Both the position numbers and the translations under genes were made by a program. The notes beneath the pieces were generated by a model. The model saw only the letters and a list, made by a program, of their open reading frames with translations. It was not told where the DNA came from and did not search any database. Shown piece by piece: positions 1 through 7,559 of a DNA stretch of 17,146 bases. The stretch is taken from the NCBI GenBank assembly GCA_964442495.1, contig CAYTZN010000027.1:1-17146 (forward strand), read 5' to 3'. The stretch comes from CAYTZN01 sp964442495. Its GTDB lineage: Bacteria; Pseudomonadota; Gammaproteobacteria; Legionellales; Legionellaceae. Position 1 is the stretch's first letter. Every line of letters starts with the position of its first letter.

Positions 1-1
1 G

Positions 2-112
2 TTTGATGCTGAACTTACACCAAAAGCCGCTGCTGGTCATGTTGGATTCTTTGCAGTTAATTCATCCTCGTTATTAAGTTCGGAGGATGTCGCGGATGCG
101 CCTGCTCCATAA
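2..112 (+). CDS. C-terminal tail of an unrecognised protein (partial)
   Basis: An open frame enters from the left edge and ends at TAA 110-112, giving about 36 residues. It is rich in Ala and Ser and ends in an acidic, Pro-containing tail (DVADAPAP). It shows no motif I can assign, and its start lies outside the window. It is on the same strand as the ccm operon but is separated from it by about 280 nt, so it is probably a separate transcription unit. It could be a chance frame, although the absence of stops up to the edge and the gene-free stretch after it fit a real gene end. Confidence 0.45.
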   Translation, partial: FDAELTPKAAAGHVGFFAVNSSSLLSSEDVADAPAP

Positions 113-391
113 AAAGGGTACTAAGACGGTACTTCATCACTATTTCGCATCAAGATAGTACTAGATTCTGCGAATAAAGCGCAGAACTTAGGTATATGAT
201 TTTGTAGCGTTTTTTGATGCCTTTAGATACGTTTATCCTGATTTGATCGTTAATCGTGCTCTAAATTTGGGTTAGTGATGTTCCATTAAAAAATAATACG
301 TCGTGTATTGACCCGCTTTGGAGCTTGGGTATTTCCTCATTTTGTCAGAAAGTATATTTATGCTAGTCTGCCTTTTTATATAAGAATATTT
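113..391. other. Gene-free leader upstream of ccmA
   Basis: About 280 nt without a convincing gene. An open frame starting at TTG 308 runs into ccmA, but its first 28 residues do not look like the CcmA family and are better read as untranslated leader. There is one clean inverted repeat (166-172 with 180-186) and a few short GTACT-type repeats around 117-162. No promoter with both boxes at normal spacing could be picked. The ccm promoter must presumably lie here. Confidence 0.4.
166..186 (+). other. 7-bp inverted repeat (possible hairpin)
   Basis: TTCTGCG (166-172) and CGCAGAA (180-186) are perfect complements around the 7-nt loop AATAAAG. No T-run follows, so this is not a canonical intrinsic terminator. 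It could end the upstream gene, bind a regulator or be chance. Confidence 0.3.
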
Positions 392-997
392 ATGATGCTT
401 ACGGTTAGCGATTTAAATTTTGATTATTCTGACAGGCGACTTTTGCATGGGATAAATTTTAGCTTAGCAAAGGGTGAGCTATTGCATTTGCGGGGTAAAA
501 ATGGATCTGGCAAAACCACGTTACTAAAATTATTAATAGGGTTACTTAGGCCGTGCCAAGGTGAGATAGTTTTTGCGGGTCATTCTATTTATGAAGATAT
601 TGCGACCTACCAAAGAAACATTTGCTACGTGGGGCATAAAAGTGGTGTGAGTCAGTTGCTGACTGTGCGTGAAAATTGTCGGTTTGAATTGTGTGCGAGC
701 GCATCAACACGTGCATTTGATACGTTAATCCGTTCCTTTTTTTTAGATGGTATGGAAGACATGCCTTGTGGTTTGTTATCAATGGGGCAACGTCGGCGTG
801 TAGGATTGCTACGTATACTCTTGTCTACTGCATCATTGTGGGTATTGGATGAACCACTGGTGGGTTTGGATGAACCGACTCTTAATGTATTAATGGACTG
901 TCTTACACAACACCTTGTTAAAGGCGGGCAAGTTGTTTTGACGTCGCATCAAGCGTTGCCTGAGCCGTTACCCCATTATCGGGAGTATTGGTTGTGA
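392..997 (+). CDS. ccmA: CcmA, ATPase subunit of the haem/CcmE ABC complex
   Basis: This is the cytoplasmic ATPase of the CcmABCD complex of System I cytochrome c maturation, which uses ATP to release haem-loaded CcmE from CcmC. With the start at ATG 392 it has 201 residues, matching the roughly 200 of the family. Walker A is GKNGSGKTT (residues 35-43), the ABC signature is LSMGQ (129-133), Walker B is LWVLDEP (149-155), and the H-loop is TSHQ near the C-terminus. The YVGH stretch at 79-82 in the Q-loop region resembles CcmA proteins. ATG 392 and ATG 395 are adjacent and equally plausible. No strong ribosome binding site is seen, and a longer TTG 308 version would add an atypical N-terminus. 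It overlaps ccmB by the tetranucleotide GTGA and opens the ccm operon. Confidence 0.93.
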   Translation: MMLTVSDLNFDYSDRRLLHGINFSLAKGELLHLRGKNGSGKTTLLKLLIGLLRPCQGEIVFAGHSIYEDIATYQRNICYVGHKSGVSQLLTVRENCRFELCASASTRAFDTLIRSFFLDGMEDMPCGLLSMGQRRRVGLLRILLSTASLWVLDEPLVGLDEPTLNVLMDCLTQHLVKGGQVVLTSHQALPEPLPHYREYWL

Positions 998-1674
998 CTA
1001 GCTTTTTTACTATTTTTAAGCGGCAATTGACGCGTGAGTTTTGGTTAAATCTACGACAGGTTAAATTTATCTTAAATTCATGTTTGTTTTTTTTAATGAT
1101 CACCGTGTTCTTTCCATTGACCATGCCTCCTGATGTTGTTTTACTACGAACAATAGCTCCAGGCCTTGTTTGGATAGCCATGTTGTTAGCTATGTTTTTG
1201 TCTTCCGAACGTTTGTTTCAACAAGATTATGACGATGGTGTTATCGAGCAGTGGTTGGTGAGTGGTTATCCTGTTAGTGTGCTTGTTAGTGCAAAAATTT
1301 TAATGCATTGGTTGGTTAACTTAATCCCTATGTTAATCTTATGTCCCTTTTTGGCTATTTTATTTACGCTTACACCCTATGAAACGAGTTTGTTGATGTT
1401 AAGTTTAGTATTAGGCACCCCAGCGCTGCTTTACCTTTGTGCATTAGCAGCGGCATTTAGCACGGGACTGCAGCAAAAAGGGGTATTAATGGCACTCATT
1501 TTATTGCCCTTAACCCTTCCTGTTATGATTTTTGGGAGTGGTGCGCTGATTGCTGTGATGCAACATCTTCCACCTTTGGGTTATTTGGTGTTGTTACTGG
1601 CTATCTCTATTGCCGCAGTGGGCCTGCTACCCTTTGCTATAGCTGGGGTAATACGAATTGGGTTGGTGGATTAA
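994..1674 (+). CDS. ccmB: CcmB, membrane subunit of the ccm ABC complex
   Basis: This integral inner-membrane protein pairs with CcmA and CcmC in the haem-handling complex. It has 226 residues (family about 220) and about six hydrophobic segments. CcmB-like landmarks include FFPLTMPPD, RTIAPGLVWIAMLL and LSSERLF in the N-terminal half, MHWLVNLIPMLILCP in the middle, and LPLTLPVMIFGSGAL near residue 175. I chose GTG 994 because GGGAG at 981-985 sits 8 nt upstream; the TTG at 988 would leave only 2 nt. GTG 994 overlaps the ccmA stop as GTGA, implying translational coupling. The 87-nt gap to ccmC is the largest inside the operon. Confidence 0.92.
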   Translation: MTSFFTIFKRQLTREFWLNLRQVKFILNSCLFFLMITVFFPLTMPPDVVLLRTIAPGLVWIAMLLAMFLSSERLFQQDYDDGVIEQWLVSGYPVSVLVSAKILMHWLVNLIPMLILCPFLAILFTLTPYETSLLMLSLVLGTPALLYLCALAAAFSTGLQQKGVLMALILLPLTLPVMIFGSGALIAVMQHLPPLGYLVLLLAISIAAVGLLPFAIAGVIRIGLVD

Positions 1675-1761
1675 CCGTTCGTGTATTAAACACAATGAAG
1701 AGAAGACATCCATCGAAATGCATGGTAATATTTTTATCTTTTTTTGATTTAATTATTCTCT

Positions 1762-2505
1762 ATGTGGCGTTTATTGTATCAATTGGCTTCGCCAATGACA
1801 TTTTATCGATTATCAGGGCGTTTTGCGCCATGGTTCGCAATCGGTGCTATGCTGACATTTGTGGTTGGTATGATTTGGGGATTAGTGTTTGCGCCGCCTG
1901 ACTATCAGCAAGGCGATGCCTTTCGTATTATCTACGTTCACGTCCCTTGTGCTTTTTTGTCCATGTCTCTTTATGCTTTCATGGGCTTTTTAAGCCTGTT
2001 ATTACTCATTTGGCGCATTAAAATAGCGGGTATTATGTTGCGTATGTGTGCGGAGCTTGGCGCTTGCATGGCATTTTTGGCGCTGGTTACAGGAAGCATT
2101 TGGGGAAAACCCATGTGGGGCACTTGGTGGATCTGGGATGCCCGTTTAACGTCTGAATTGATTTTACTGTTTTTGTATGGAGCGATACTGGCTACTGCAA
2201 ATGCTTATCAAAACAAAGAGCAAGGCGATAGGGTAGTGGCTATTTTAGCTTTGGTGGGTTTGGTTGATTTACCTATCATTCACTATTCAGTGTATTGGTG
2301 GAATACCTTGCATCAAGGTGCCACGTTATCCGTTTTTGCTAAACCAAAGATGGATACAAGCATGCTTTACCCTCTTTTATTAACACTTCTAGGCTTTAGT
2401 CTTTATTCTGTATGGGCAGTCCTATTAAAAACTCGAAATGAAGTGTTGCTTCGCGAGCGTCGGCAGGGCTGGGTTAAGCAACTGGTAGAGCGAGGTAAAC
2501 CATGA
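1762..2505 (+). CDS. ccmC: CcmC, haem-binding WWD protein
   Basis: CcmC holds haem on the periplasmic face and catalyses its covalent attachment to CcmE. It has 247 residues and six predicted membrane spans. The WWD domain is plain at about residues 114-132 (WGKPMWGTWWIWDARLTSE). His60 (YVHVP) and His184 (WNTLHQG) stand at the positions of the axial haem ligands described for E. coli CcmC. The start MWRLLYQLASP matches the family N-terminus, so ATG 1762 is firm although no Shine-Dalgarno motif is obvious. A frame opening at 1695 overlaps the start in another phase and is judged a shadow. The gene overlaps ccmD by ATGA. Confidence 0.95.
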   Translation: MWRLLYQLASPMTFYRLSGRFAPWFAIGAMLTFVVGMIWGLVFAPPDYQQGDAFRIIYVHVPCAFLSMSLYAFMGFLSLLLLIWRIKIAGIMLRMCAELGACMAFLALVTGSIWGKPMWGTWWIWDARLTSELILLFLYGAILATANAYQNKEQGDRVVAILALVGLVDLPIIHYSVYWWNTLHQGATLSVFAKPKMDTSMLYPLLLTLLGFSLYSVWAVLLKTRNEVLLRERRQGWVKQLVERGKP

Positions 2506-2705
2506 ATGCTATTTTGCAATGGCTCTCCATGGGAGGCTATGCTATTTATGTATGGTCCGCGTATGGATTGGTTGGAAGTCTTTTAATCATCAACATCCTT
2601 GCAATTAAATGGCAGAAAAAAAAGACGTATAAACAATTACAACGGTGGTTTAGACAATCAGAACAGTTGGGGGCAATGGATAAAATGCCCTCTGATGCTT
2701 GCTAA
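2502..2705 (+). CDS. ccmD: CcmD, small membrane subunit
   Basis: This is a 67-residue protein with one hydrophobic segment (about residues 10-34, within GGYAIYVWSAYGLVGSLLII) and a basic cytoplasmic stretch (KWQKKKTYKQLQRW). That is the standard CcmD layout. CcmD stabilises the CcmABC complex and helps release haem-CcmE. The family is poorly conserved in sequence, so the call rests on size, topology, the GGYA.YVW.AY motif and position between ccmC and ccmE. It starts by ATGA overlap with ccmC and ends 9 nt before ccmE. Confidence 0.88.
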   Translation: MNAILQWLSMGGYAIYVWSAYGLVGSLLIINILAIKWQKKKTYKQLQRWFRQSEQLGAMDKMPSDAC

Positions 2706-2714
2706 GGGTACAGC

Positions 2715-3164
2715 ATGAACGCTGCACGTAAAAAAAAATTAATGATGGTTTTCTTGATACTGGGCGTGGTTTCAGTCGTCACGGCCCTGGTATTATATGC
2801 ATTACGCCAAAATATTAGTTTATTTTATTCCCCCACTCAAATAGCCAGAGGTGAGGCACCTACACATCATGCTATTCGGGTTGGTGGAATGGTGGTTTCT
2901 GGTAGTGTTTTGCGAGATGCGAAAGATTTATCGGTGCATTTTGCGGTAACGGATTATAGTCATACGCTGGTGATAACGTATAAAGGCATTTTGCCTGACT
3001 TATTTCGCGAGCGCCAAGGCATTGTCGCCGAGGGGATGCTGCTAGATGATCATCAGTTTATAGCGACCACTGTTTTGGCAAAACATGATGAAAACTACAT
3101 GCCGCCAGAAGTTAAAGATGCCTTGGCGCGCGCCAAGAAAGAGAAGGTAAAGTCCCATTTATGA
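2715..3164 (+). CDS. ccmE: CcmE, periplasmic haem chaperone
   Basis: CcmE covalently binds haem and carries it to CcmF/CcmH. It has 149 residues: a basic cytoplasmic N-terminus (RKKK, 5-8), one membrane anchor (about 9-30), then the beta-barrel domain. The haem-attachment motif VLAKHDENYMPPEV carries His124, the covalent haem ligand, and Tyr128, the axial ligand, as in HxxxY-type CcmE. AAGGG just upstream (from 2704) serves as ribosome binding site. The gene overlaps ccmF by ATGA. Confidence 0.95.
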   Translation: MNAARKKKLMMVFLILGVVSVVTALVLYALRQNISLFYSPTQIARGEAPTHHAIRVGGMVVSGSVLRDAKDLSVHFAVTDYSHTLVITYKGILPDLFRERQGIVAEGMLLDDHQFIATTVLAKHDENYMPPEVKDALARAKKEKVKSHL

Positions 3165-5110
3165 TAGCTGAAATTGGTTCGTTTTCGTTGGTGTTAGCAT
3201 TGTTTTTTGCAAGCCTTTTGGTTGCAGTGCCTATGCTGGGTTTGTTGCTTCAAAACCCACGCATGATAGATGCTGCCCGTGTGTATGTGTGTGGTCAATT
3301 TTTGTTTGTGGCGATATCTTATTGTTGCTTGATGGCTTGTTTTTTAAACGATGACTTCACCGTTATCTATGTTTTAACCAATTCTAGTCTTACTTTACCG
3401 TGGTTTTATAAGCTTTGTGCTGTGTGGGGTGGGCATGAGGGCTCAATGTTGCTCTGGGTTGCTATTTTAAGCGTCTGGATGTTAGCGGTTAATTTTTTTA
3501 GTCGCGAATTAGATAGCGCTATTCGCATTCGGGTGCTGGTGGTTTTAGGGGCTCTTAGTGTCGGTTTTATTTTATTTTTATTGGCAACATCCAATCCATT
3601 TTTACGCCAATTCCAGTTATTAAAAAGCACGGGTCGCGATCTTAATCCTTTGTTGCAAGATCCTGGTTTTTTATTTCACCCGCCCATGTTGTATATGGGG
3701 TATGTGGGATTTTCCGTAGCGTTTGCTTTTGCTATTGCTGCATTATGGTTGGGACGTGTTGAGGCGTCGTGGGCAAAGTGGACCAGGCCCTGGACCTTGG
3801 CAGCCTGGTGTTGTTTAACTGCTGGCATAACGCTTGGCAGCTGGTGGGCCTATCGAGAGCTAGGGTGGGGTGGTTGGTGGTTTTGGGATCCTGTTGAAAA
3901 TGCATCTTTCATGCCGTGGCTTGTGGGAACGGCGCTGCTTCATTCGCTGATGGCGAGCGAAAAACGTCAGCAATTGATGGCCTGGACATTACTGCTCGCT
4001 ATCAGTGCTTTTTCGTTAAGTTTGGTGGGAACCTTTTTAGTGCGTTCTGGGGTTTTAACTTCTGTACATGCCTTTGCGGTCGATCCTTCACGGGGCCTCT
4101 ATATTCTTATTTTTTTATTGGTGGTCATTGGTGGCTCTTTGTTGTTATTTGCCGCCCGAGCTCAAACGTTACAGAACCAACGTAGATTAGTTGTTGTATC
4201 ACGCGCTAGCGCATTATTATTAAACAGTGTTTTTTTAGGCGTCGCCATGCTGACGGTTCTCATGGGAACGGTTTACCCATTGTTAATTGATGGGCTGGGG
4301 TTAGGTAAATTATCTGTAGGCGCGCCGTATTTTAATACAGTATTTGTTCCTTTAATGATTCCAGTTTTTGTATTGATGGGCGTGGGTGTTCACCTCTATT
4401 GGCAAGGTGATAGTCTTCGTCGGGTGTTTGCTAAGTTAAACAAAGAAATTGTATTGAGTTTTATTTTGCCAGCGTTGCTGCTGACAGTCCTAGAAAAAAA
4501 AATAAATGCAGGTGTCTATTTAGGATTGGTGCTTGCGGCTTGGGTATTCTTGAGTACGGCCAGGGTTTTTTGGACCAGAGTTAAGCAAAGAGGCGTCCGT
4601 GATATAGGGCCATCATTTATAGGAATGGTGATGGCTCACTGTGGTATGGCCGTTACCATGATTGGCATCGCTGTATCATCAGGTTATGGGGTTCAAGACG
4701 ATGTTAAAATGGCGCCCGGGAGCCATGCCATCTTGGCAGGGTATACCATTGAATTTTTAAGTGAGACGGCGTTAACTGGGCCTAATTATCATGGAAGTCG
4801 TGCGCGTTTTTTAATCCACAATGCACATCATCATGCAGAAATATTTCCAGAAAAGCGTATTTATGATGTGGGGCAAATGGCAATGACGGATTCGGCGATT
4901 GATGTAACGCCATTTCGTGATATTTACATTGCCTTAGGTGAACCGCTCGATGATGATGCGTGGTCTGTGCGCTTATATTATAAGCCCTTTGTTCGTTGGA
5001 TTTGGGGTGGTGGCTTTTTGATTGTGATGGGTGGTTTATGCGCTTTAAGCCATCGACGTTATTACACGCATAAAAAACTGCGTTCTAGCCTCGAGGCACC
5101 TGCAGTATGA
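3161..5110 (+). CDS. ccmF: CcmF, haem lyase / cytochrome c synthetase subunit
   Basis: This large inner-membrane protein reduces haem from CcmE and, with CcmH/CcmI, attaches it to apocytochrome c. It has 649 residues with many membrane spans. The WWD domain is at about 235-253 (GWGGWWFWDPVENASFMPW). His173 (FHPPMLY), His261 (LLHSLMA) and His303 (SVHAFAV) coincide with the P-His1, TM-His1 and P-His2 positions known from E. coli. His493 (MAHCGMA) corresponds to TM-His2, shifted by two residues. The length and all four histidines indicate an intact enzyme. It starts in a 4-nt overlap with ccmE and ends in one with ccmG. Confidence 0.96.
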   Translation: MIAEIGSFSLVLALFFASLLVAVPMLGLLLQNPRMIDAARVYVCGQFLFVAISYCCLMACFLNDDFTVIYVLTNSSLTLPWFYKLCAVWGGHEGSMLLWVAILSVWMLAVNFFSRELDSAIRIRVLVVLGALSVGFILFLLATSNPFLRQFQLLKSTGRDLNPLLQDPGFLFHPPMLYMGYVGFSVAFAFAIAALWLGRVEASWAKWTRPWTLAAWCCLTAGITLGSWWAYRELGWGGWWFWDPVENASFMPWLVGTALLHSLMASEKRQQLMAWTLLLAISAFSLSLVGTFLVRSGVLTSVHAFAVDPSRGLYILIFLLVVIGGSLLLFAARAQTLQNQRRLVVVSRASALLLNSVFLGVAMLTVLMGTVYPLLIDGLGLGKLSVGAPYFNTVFVPLMIPVFVLMGVGVHLYWQGDSLRRVFAKLNKEIVLSFILPALLLTVLEKKINAGVYLGLVLAAWVFLSTARVFWTRVKQRGVRDIGPSFIGMVMAHCGMAVTMIGIAVSSGYGVQDDVKMAPGSHAILAGYTIEFLSETALTGPNYHGSRARFLIHNAHHHAEIFPEKRIYDVGQMAMTDSAIDVTPFRDIYIALGEPLDDDAWSVRLYYKPFVRWIWGGGFLIVMGGLCALSHRRYYTHKKLRSSLEAPAV

Positions 5111-5640
5111 AAAAGGCACTTTGGCGCATAGCGCCTTTCATCATTTTCATGGTACTAGCATTATTTTTTTGGCGTGGATTATCACTAGACCCTCACGAGC
5201 TTCCTTCAGCTCAAGTAGGAAAAGCACTACCTGCGTTTAAATTACCTACTTTAGAGTCCGAAAAAATATTCACACCAGCAGTTTTACGAGGCCAAGTGGT
5301 GCTGTTAAATATTTGGGCGAGCTGGTGTGCGGCTTGTACAGAGGAGCAAATTTTCTTGATGGAATTGGCGCAAAAGGGCGTGGTTATTTATGGTCTTGAT
5401 TATAAAGACCACCCAAATGATGCAAAGGCTTGGTTAGAGGAGTGGGGTAATCCCTATCGCTCAATAGGTTCGGATAGGGATGGGAAGGTTTCTATTGATT
5501 TGGGCGTTTATGGTGCTCCAGAAACGTTTTTGATTGATAAAACAGGTGTTATTCGTTATCGGCATGTTGGGGTATTAACTAAAGAAATTTGGGCGCGCGA
5601 GTTTCTCGGGCGAATAAAGCATTGGGAGGCTCAAGCGTGA
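5107..5640 (+). CDS. ccmG: CcmG/DsbE, periplasmic thioredoxin-like thiol reductase
   Basis: CcmG is a membrane-anchored thioredoxin-fold protein that keeps the apocytochrome CXXCH cysteines, or CcmH, reduced for haem ligation. It has 177 residues: one N-terminal membrane anchor (about 5-23), an active site WASWCAAC with Cys74 and Cys77, and the CcmG-typical GVYGAPETFLID stretch with the cis-proline at residue 138. The CAAC pair differs from the CPTC of E. coli but keeps both cysteines. It is coupled to ccmF (ATGA) and to ccmH (GTGA). Confidence 0.94.
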   Translation: MKKALWRIAPFIIFMVLALFFWRGLSLDPHELPSAQVGKALPAFKLPTLESEKIFTPAVLRGQVVLLNIWASWCAACTEEQIFLMELAQKGVVIYGLDYKDHPNDAKAWLEEWGNPYRSIGSDRDGKVSIDLGVYGAPETFLIDKTGVIRYRHVGVLTKEIWAREFLGRIKHWEAQA

Positions 5641-6023
5641 GGCTCTTATTTTTAGGATGTATGTTGGTAAGTCTAACTGGGTTTGCAAGCTCAATGTACC
5701 CCTTGGATACGCCAAAACAAGAAGCGCAATTTAATTATTTGTTGCGAGAGCTGCGCTGCCTTGTTTGTCAGAATCAGGATTTAGCGGATTCAAATGCGGG
5801 CCTTGCAAAGGACTTACGTCAAGAAGTTTACGAGCTCGTTAAATCAGGCAAGAGTGATAATGATATTATTGCATATTTAACTGCCCGCTATGGGGATTTT
5901 ATTTTATTTAACCCGCCGCTAAAAACCGTGACGGTTGTTTTATGGTTTGGGCCTTTGTTATTTATGGTGATTGGCTTGTTGGTATTTTGGAAAACATGTT
6001 TAAAGCGAAGCAGTGATGAGTGA
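5637..6023 (+). CDS. ccmH: CcmH, thiol-disulfide component of the haem lyase
   Basis: This periplasmic, membrane-tethered protein works with CcmG to resolve apocytochrome disulfides. It has 128 residues when started at GTG 5637. That start has GGGAGG at 5624-5629, 7 nt upstream, and forms a GTGA overlap with the ccmG stop. An earlier in-frame start at 5589 would bury the signal peptide. There is a signal peptide (about 1-19), the hallmark LRCLVCQNQ with Cys41 and Cys44, and a C-terminal membrane helix (about 98-118). It corresponds to the N-terminal half of the fused E. coli CcmH; the TPR half is the separate next gene. Confidence 0.93.
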   Translation: MRLLFLGCMLVSLTGFASSMYPLDTPKQEAQFNYLLRELRCLVCQNQDLADSNAGLAKDLRQEVYELVKSGKSDNDIIAYLTARYGDFILFNPPLKTVTVVLWFGPLLFMVIGLLVFWKTCLKRSSDE

Positions 6024-6684
6024 AGTCTGGTTATTTTGTGGTTTTATAGGTCTTGTGATGGTTGCACTAGCAATAATGCTTTTTCCTTTTCGAGGATCCA
6101 TTCGGACGGCGTGGGTATTTATACCAATTGCAGTTGCGTTCGTTGTGCTGGCCTATGGGCAGTGGGGTGGTTTGCCTGATTGGCGGGCGTATCGCCAGAA
6201 AGAAGAGCATCAAGCACAGGCAAAGGCCATGCTTAAATCCCTTCGTAACCCTGATGATGTGGTTCAACGGTTAAAAGAAAAACTTGCATCGGACCCTCAG
6301 AATTCACAAGGGTGGTATTTATTGGGGCGACTGTATGCAAGTGGCAATCGATGGCAGAAGGCGCATGATGCCTTTAAGAGTGCGTACACGTTAAAGCCGA
6401 ATGACATCCCAATAATCCTTAATTATGCTCAAAGTTTATGGCAATTAAACCATCAGGTATTTAATCGCAAGATTCGCACGTTGTTTCAGTCCGTCTTAGA
6501 AAAAAATAGCAATCAACCGGATGCTTTAGCAATGCTTGCTATGGATGCCTTCCTAAGGCATTCTTATCGGCCCGCAATTGCGTATTGGCAGCGTTTATTA
6601 ACACTTGTCCCGCCACAATCGGAAGATGCCAAAACCATCCGAAAAGCGATTGCTAAGGCGCAACGAAAAATGATTTCAAAATAA
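6016..6684 (+). CDS. ccmI: CcmI, TPR-containing apocytochrome chaperone
   Basis: CcmI binds the C-terminus of apocytochrome c and presents it to CcmF/CcmH. This protein has 222 residues with two membrane helices (about 4-23 and 31-48), a loop with a charged stretch, then a TPR region. The clearest repeat is at about 97-130 (GWYLLGRLYASG, AHDAFKSAYTLKPND), with further helical repeats to about 205. In E. coli this part is fused to CcmH. ATG 6016 was preferred over the adjoining GTG 6013. It overlaps the end of ccmH by 8 nt. Assignment rests on position and architecture because the sequence itself is variable in this family. Confidence 0.85.
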   Translation: MSEVWLFCGFIGLVMVALAIMLFPFRGSIRTAWVFIPIAVAFVVLAYGQWGGLPDWRAYRQKEEHQAQAKAMLKSLRNPDDVVQRLKEKLASDPQNSQGWYLLGRLYASGNRWQKAHDAFKSAYTLKPNDIPIILNYAQSLWQLNHQVFNRKIRTLFQSVLEKNSNQPDALAMLAMDAFLRHSYRPAIAYWQRLLTLVPPQSEDAKTIRKAIAKAQRKMISK

Positions 6685-6704
6685 TGTTCACAGGAGATTG
6701 GATG

Positions 6705-6911
6705 ATGACAGACAAAGTATATCAGGTGATTGAATTGGTAGGTACCTCTCAAGACAGTATCGAAGAAGCTATTAACAATGCGATTGCTACAGCAGCACAA
6801 TCTCATGGCAAACTCGATTGGTATGAAGTACTAGAAACGCGTGGGTTTATTGAAGGTAACCGCAGTAAATATTATCAAGTTCATCTTAAAATTGGGTGTC
6901 ATGCACACTAG
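6705..6911 (+). CDS. Dodecin, small flavin-binding protein
   Basis: Dodecins form hollow dodecamers that store or buffer flavins. The product has 68 residues, the usual size. It shows the family pattern: VYQVIELVGTS at the N-terminus, the helix SIEEAINNAIATA, the flavin-stacking Trp in LDWYEVLETRG, and the last strand YYQVHLKIG. AGGAG at 6692-6696 lies 8 nt from ATG 6705, which is preferred over ATG 6702 and the upstream ATG 6684. It follows ccmI by 20 nt with no terminator between them, so it is probably co-transcribed with the ccm operon and is its last gene. Confidence 0.9.
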   Translation: MTDKVYQVIELVGTSQDSIEEAINNAIATAAQSHGKLDWYEVLETRGFIEGNRSKYYQVHLKIGCHAH

Positions 6912-6946
6912 CGTGTAACAACGAAATATAATCATATTTCAATCGG

Positions 6947-6964
6947 CCCCAATTTGCATTGGGG
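6947..6964 (+). terminator. Intrinsic-type terminator after dodecin
   Basis: CCCCAAT (6947-6953) and ATTGGGG (6958-6964) form a perfect 7-bp stem with a 4-nt loop TTGC. Two G-T wobbles could extend it. The tail TTATT is T-rich but short. It lies 35 nt after the dodecin stop and before the convergent usp gene, which fits the end of the ccm transcript. Confidence 0.65.
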
Positions 6965-7044
6965 TTATTAAAAATTGAATTTATGGTATTAAAGCCTAAT
7001 CAAGGCAACCGTTTTGGTCGTAGAGGTTTGGATTGACTTGATGT

Positions 7045-7485
7045 TTAATTTGCTCTAAGAGTAAGCACATCACAGGTTGCATGATTGACCACGGCATGTG
7101 CAGTGCTCCCCAAGAAGGAGGGTAGTGTGCTTGGTGTGTGACTACCGAGAATGATTAAATTACAAGAGAGCTCCGTTACTTTGTTAAGAACATGGGTTTT
7201 GATTGAACCTATTTCAACAAATTGTTGCTGAGAAGGGATATTTAATGCCTCTCCTAATGTGCGCATGACTGTTTCAGCATCATCTTTCATTGGTCGGTAA
7301 AACTCAGCAAAGCCCAAGCCTTGTGCAAGTTGCAAGCTAGCTGGGGGCTCAATCACGTGCAATAAATAGAGTTTTGCATTAAAGCATTTTGCAATTTCAG
7401 CGGCTTTTTTGCACAGATCAAAATGGTTTTCGCTTAAGTCCGTGGCGTATAAGATATGAGTATACATAAGTCCTTCACGTGTCAT
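7045..7485 (-). CDS. Universal stress protein (UspA family)
   Basis: This is a single-domain Usp of 146 residues. It has the opening strand MYTHILYATDLSEN with the conserved Asp16, YLLHVIEPP after the first helix, and the C-terminal LIILGSHTPSTLPSFLGST loop followed by the last strand CDVLTL. ATP-binding members carry G-2x-G-9x-G(S/T). Here the second Gly is Thr117 and the spacing to Gly126-Ser127 is one residue short, so nucleotide binding is doubtful. ATG 7485 is chosen because AAGGAAGGA (7492-7500) precedes it at good distance; a shorter start at 7467 has a poorer site. The cellular role cannot be read from sequence. Confidence 0.88.
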   Translation of the reverse strand: MTREGLMYTHILYATDLSENHFDLCKKAAEIAKCFNAKLYLLHVIEPPASLQLAQGLGFAEFYRPMKDDAETVMRTLGEALNIPSQQQFVEIGSIKTHVLNKVTELSCNLIILGSHTPSTLPSFLGSTAHAVVNHATCDVLTLRAN

Positions 7486-7502
7486 GAGCTTTCCTTCCTT
7501 TA

Positions 7503-7531
7503 AGTTTAGTTGATACCTATTAAAAATGTAA
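7503..7531 (-). promoter_or_regulatory. Possible sigma70 promoter for usp
   Basis: On the minus strand TTACAT (7531-7526) and TAAACT (7508-7503) are 17 nt apart, each 4/6 to consensus. They lie just upstream of the strong ribosome binding site of the usp gene. The site is weak and in AT-rich DNA, so it is only a candidate. Confidence 0.3.
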
Positions 7532-7559
7532 CTTTTTGCCGTTATTTGGTGTGAAAACG

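Noticed and set aside
308..391. TTG-initiated N-terminal extension of CcmA
   Set aside because: The extra 28 residues do not resemble CcmA, and the ATG at 392 gives the usual family length and N-terminus.
1695..1901. 68-codon open frame between ccmB and ccmC
   Set aside because: It overlaps the firmly placed start of ccmC in another phase and shows no family features.
3406..4185. Open frames within ccmF on both strands (3406-3630 minus, 3916-4185 plus)
   Set aside because: They lie wholly inside the WWD-domain gene, whose own protein matches the family throughout.
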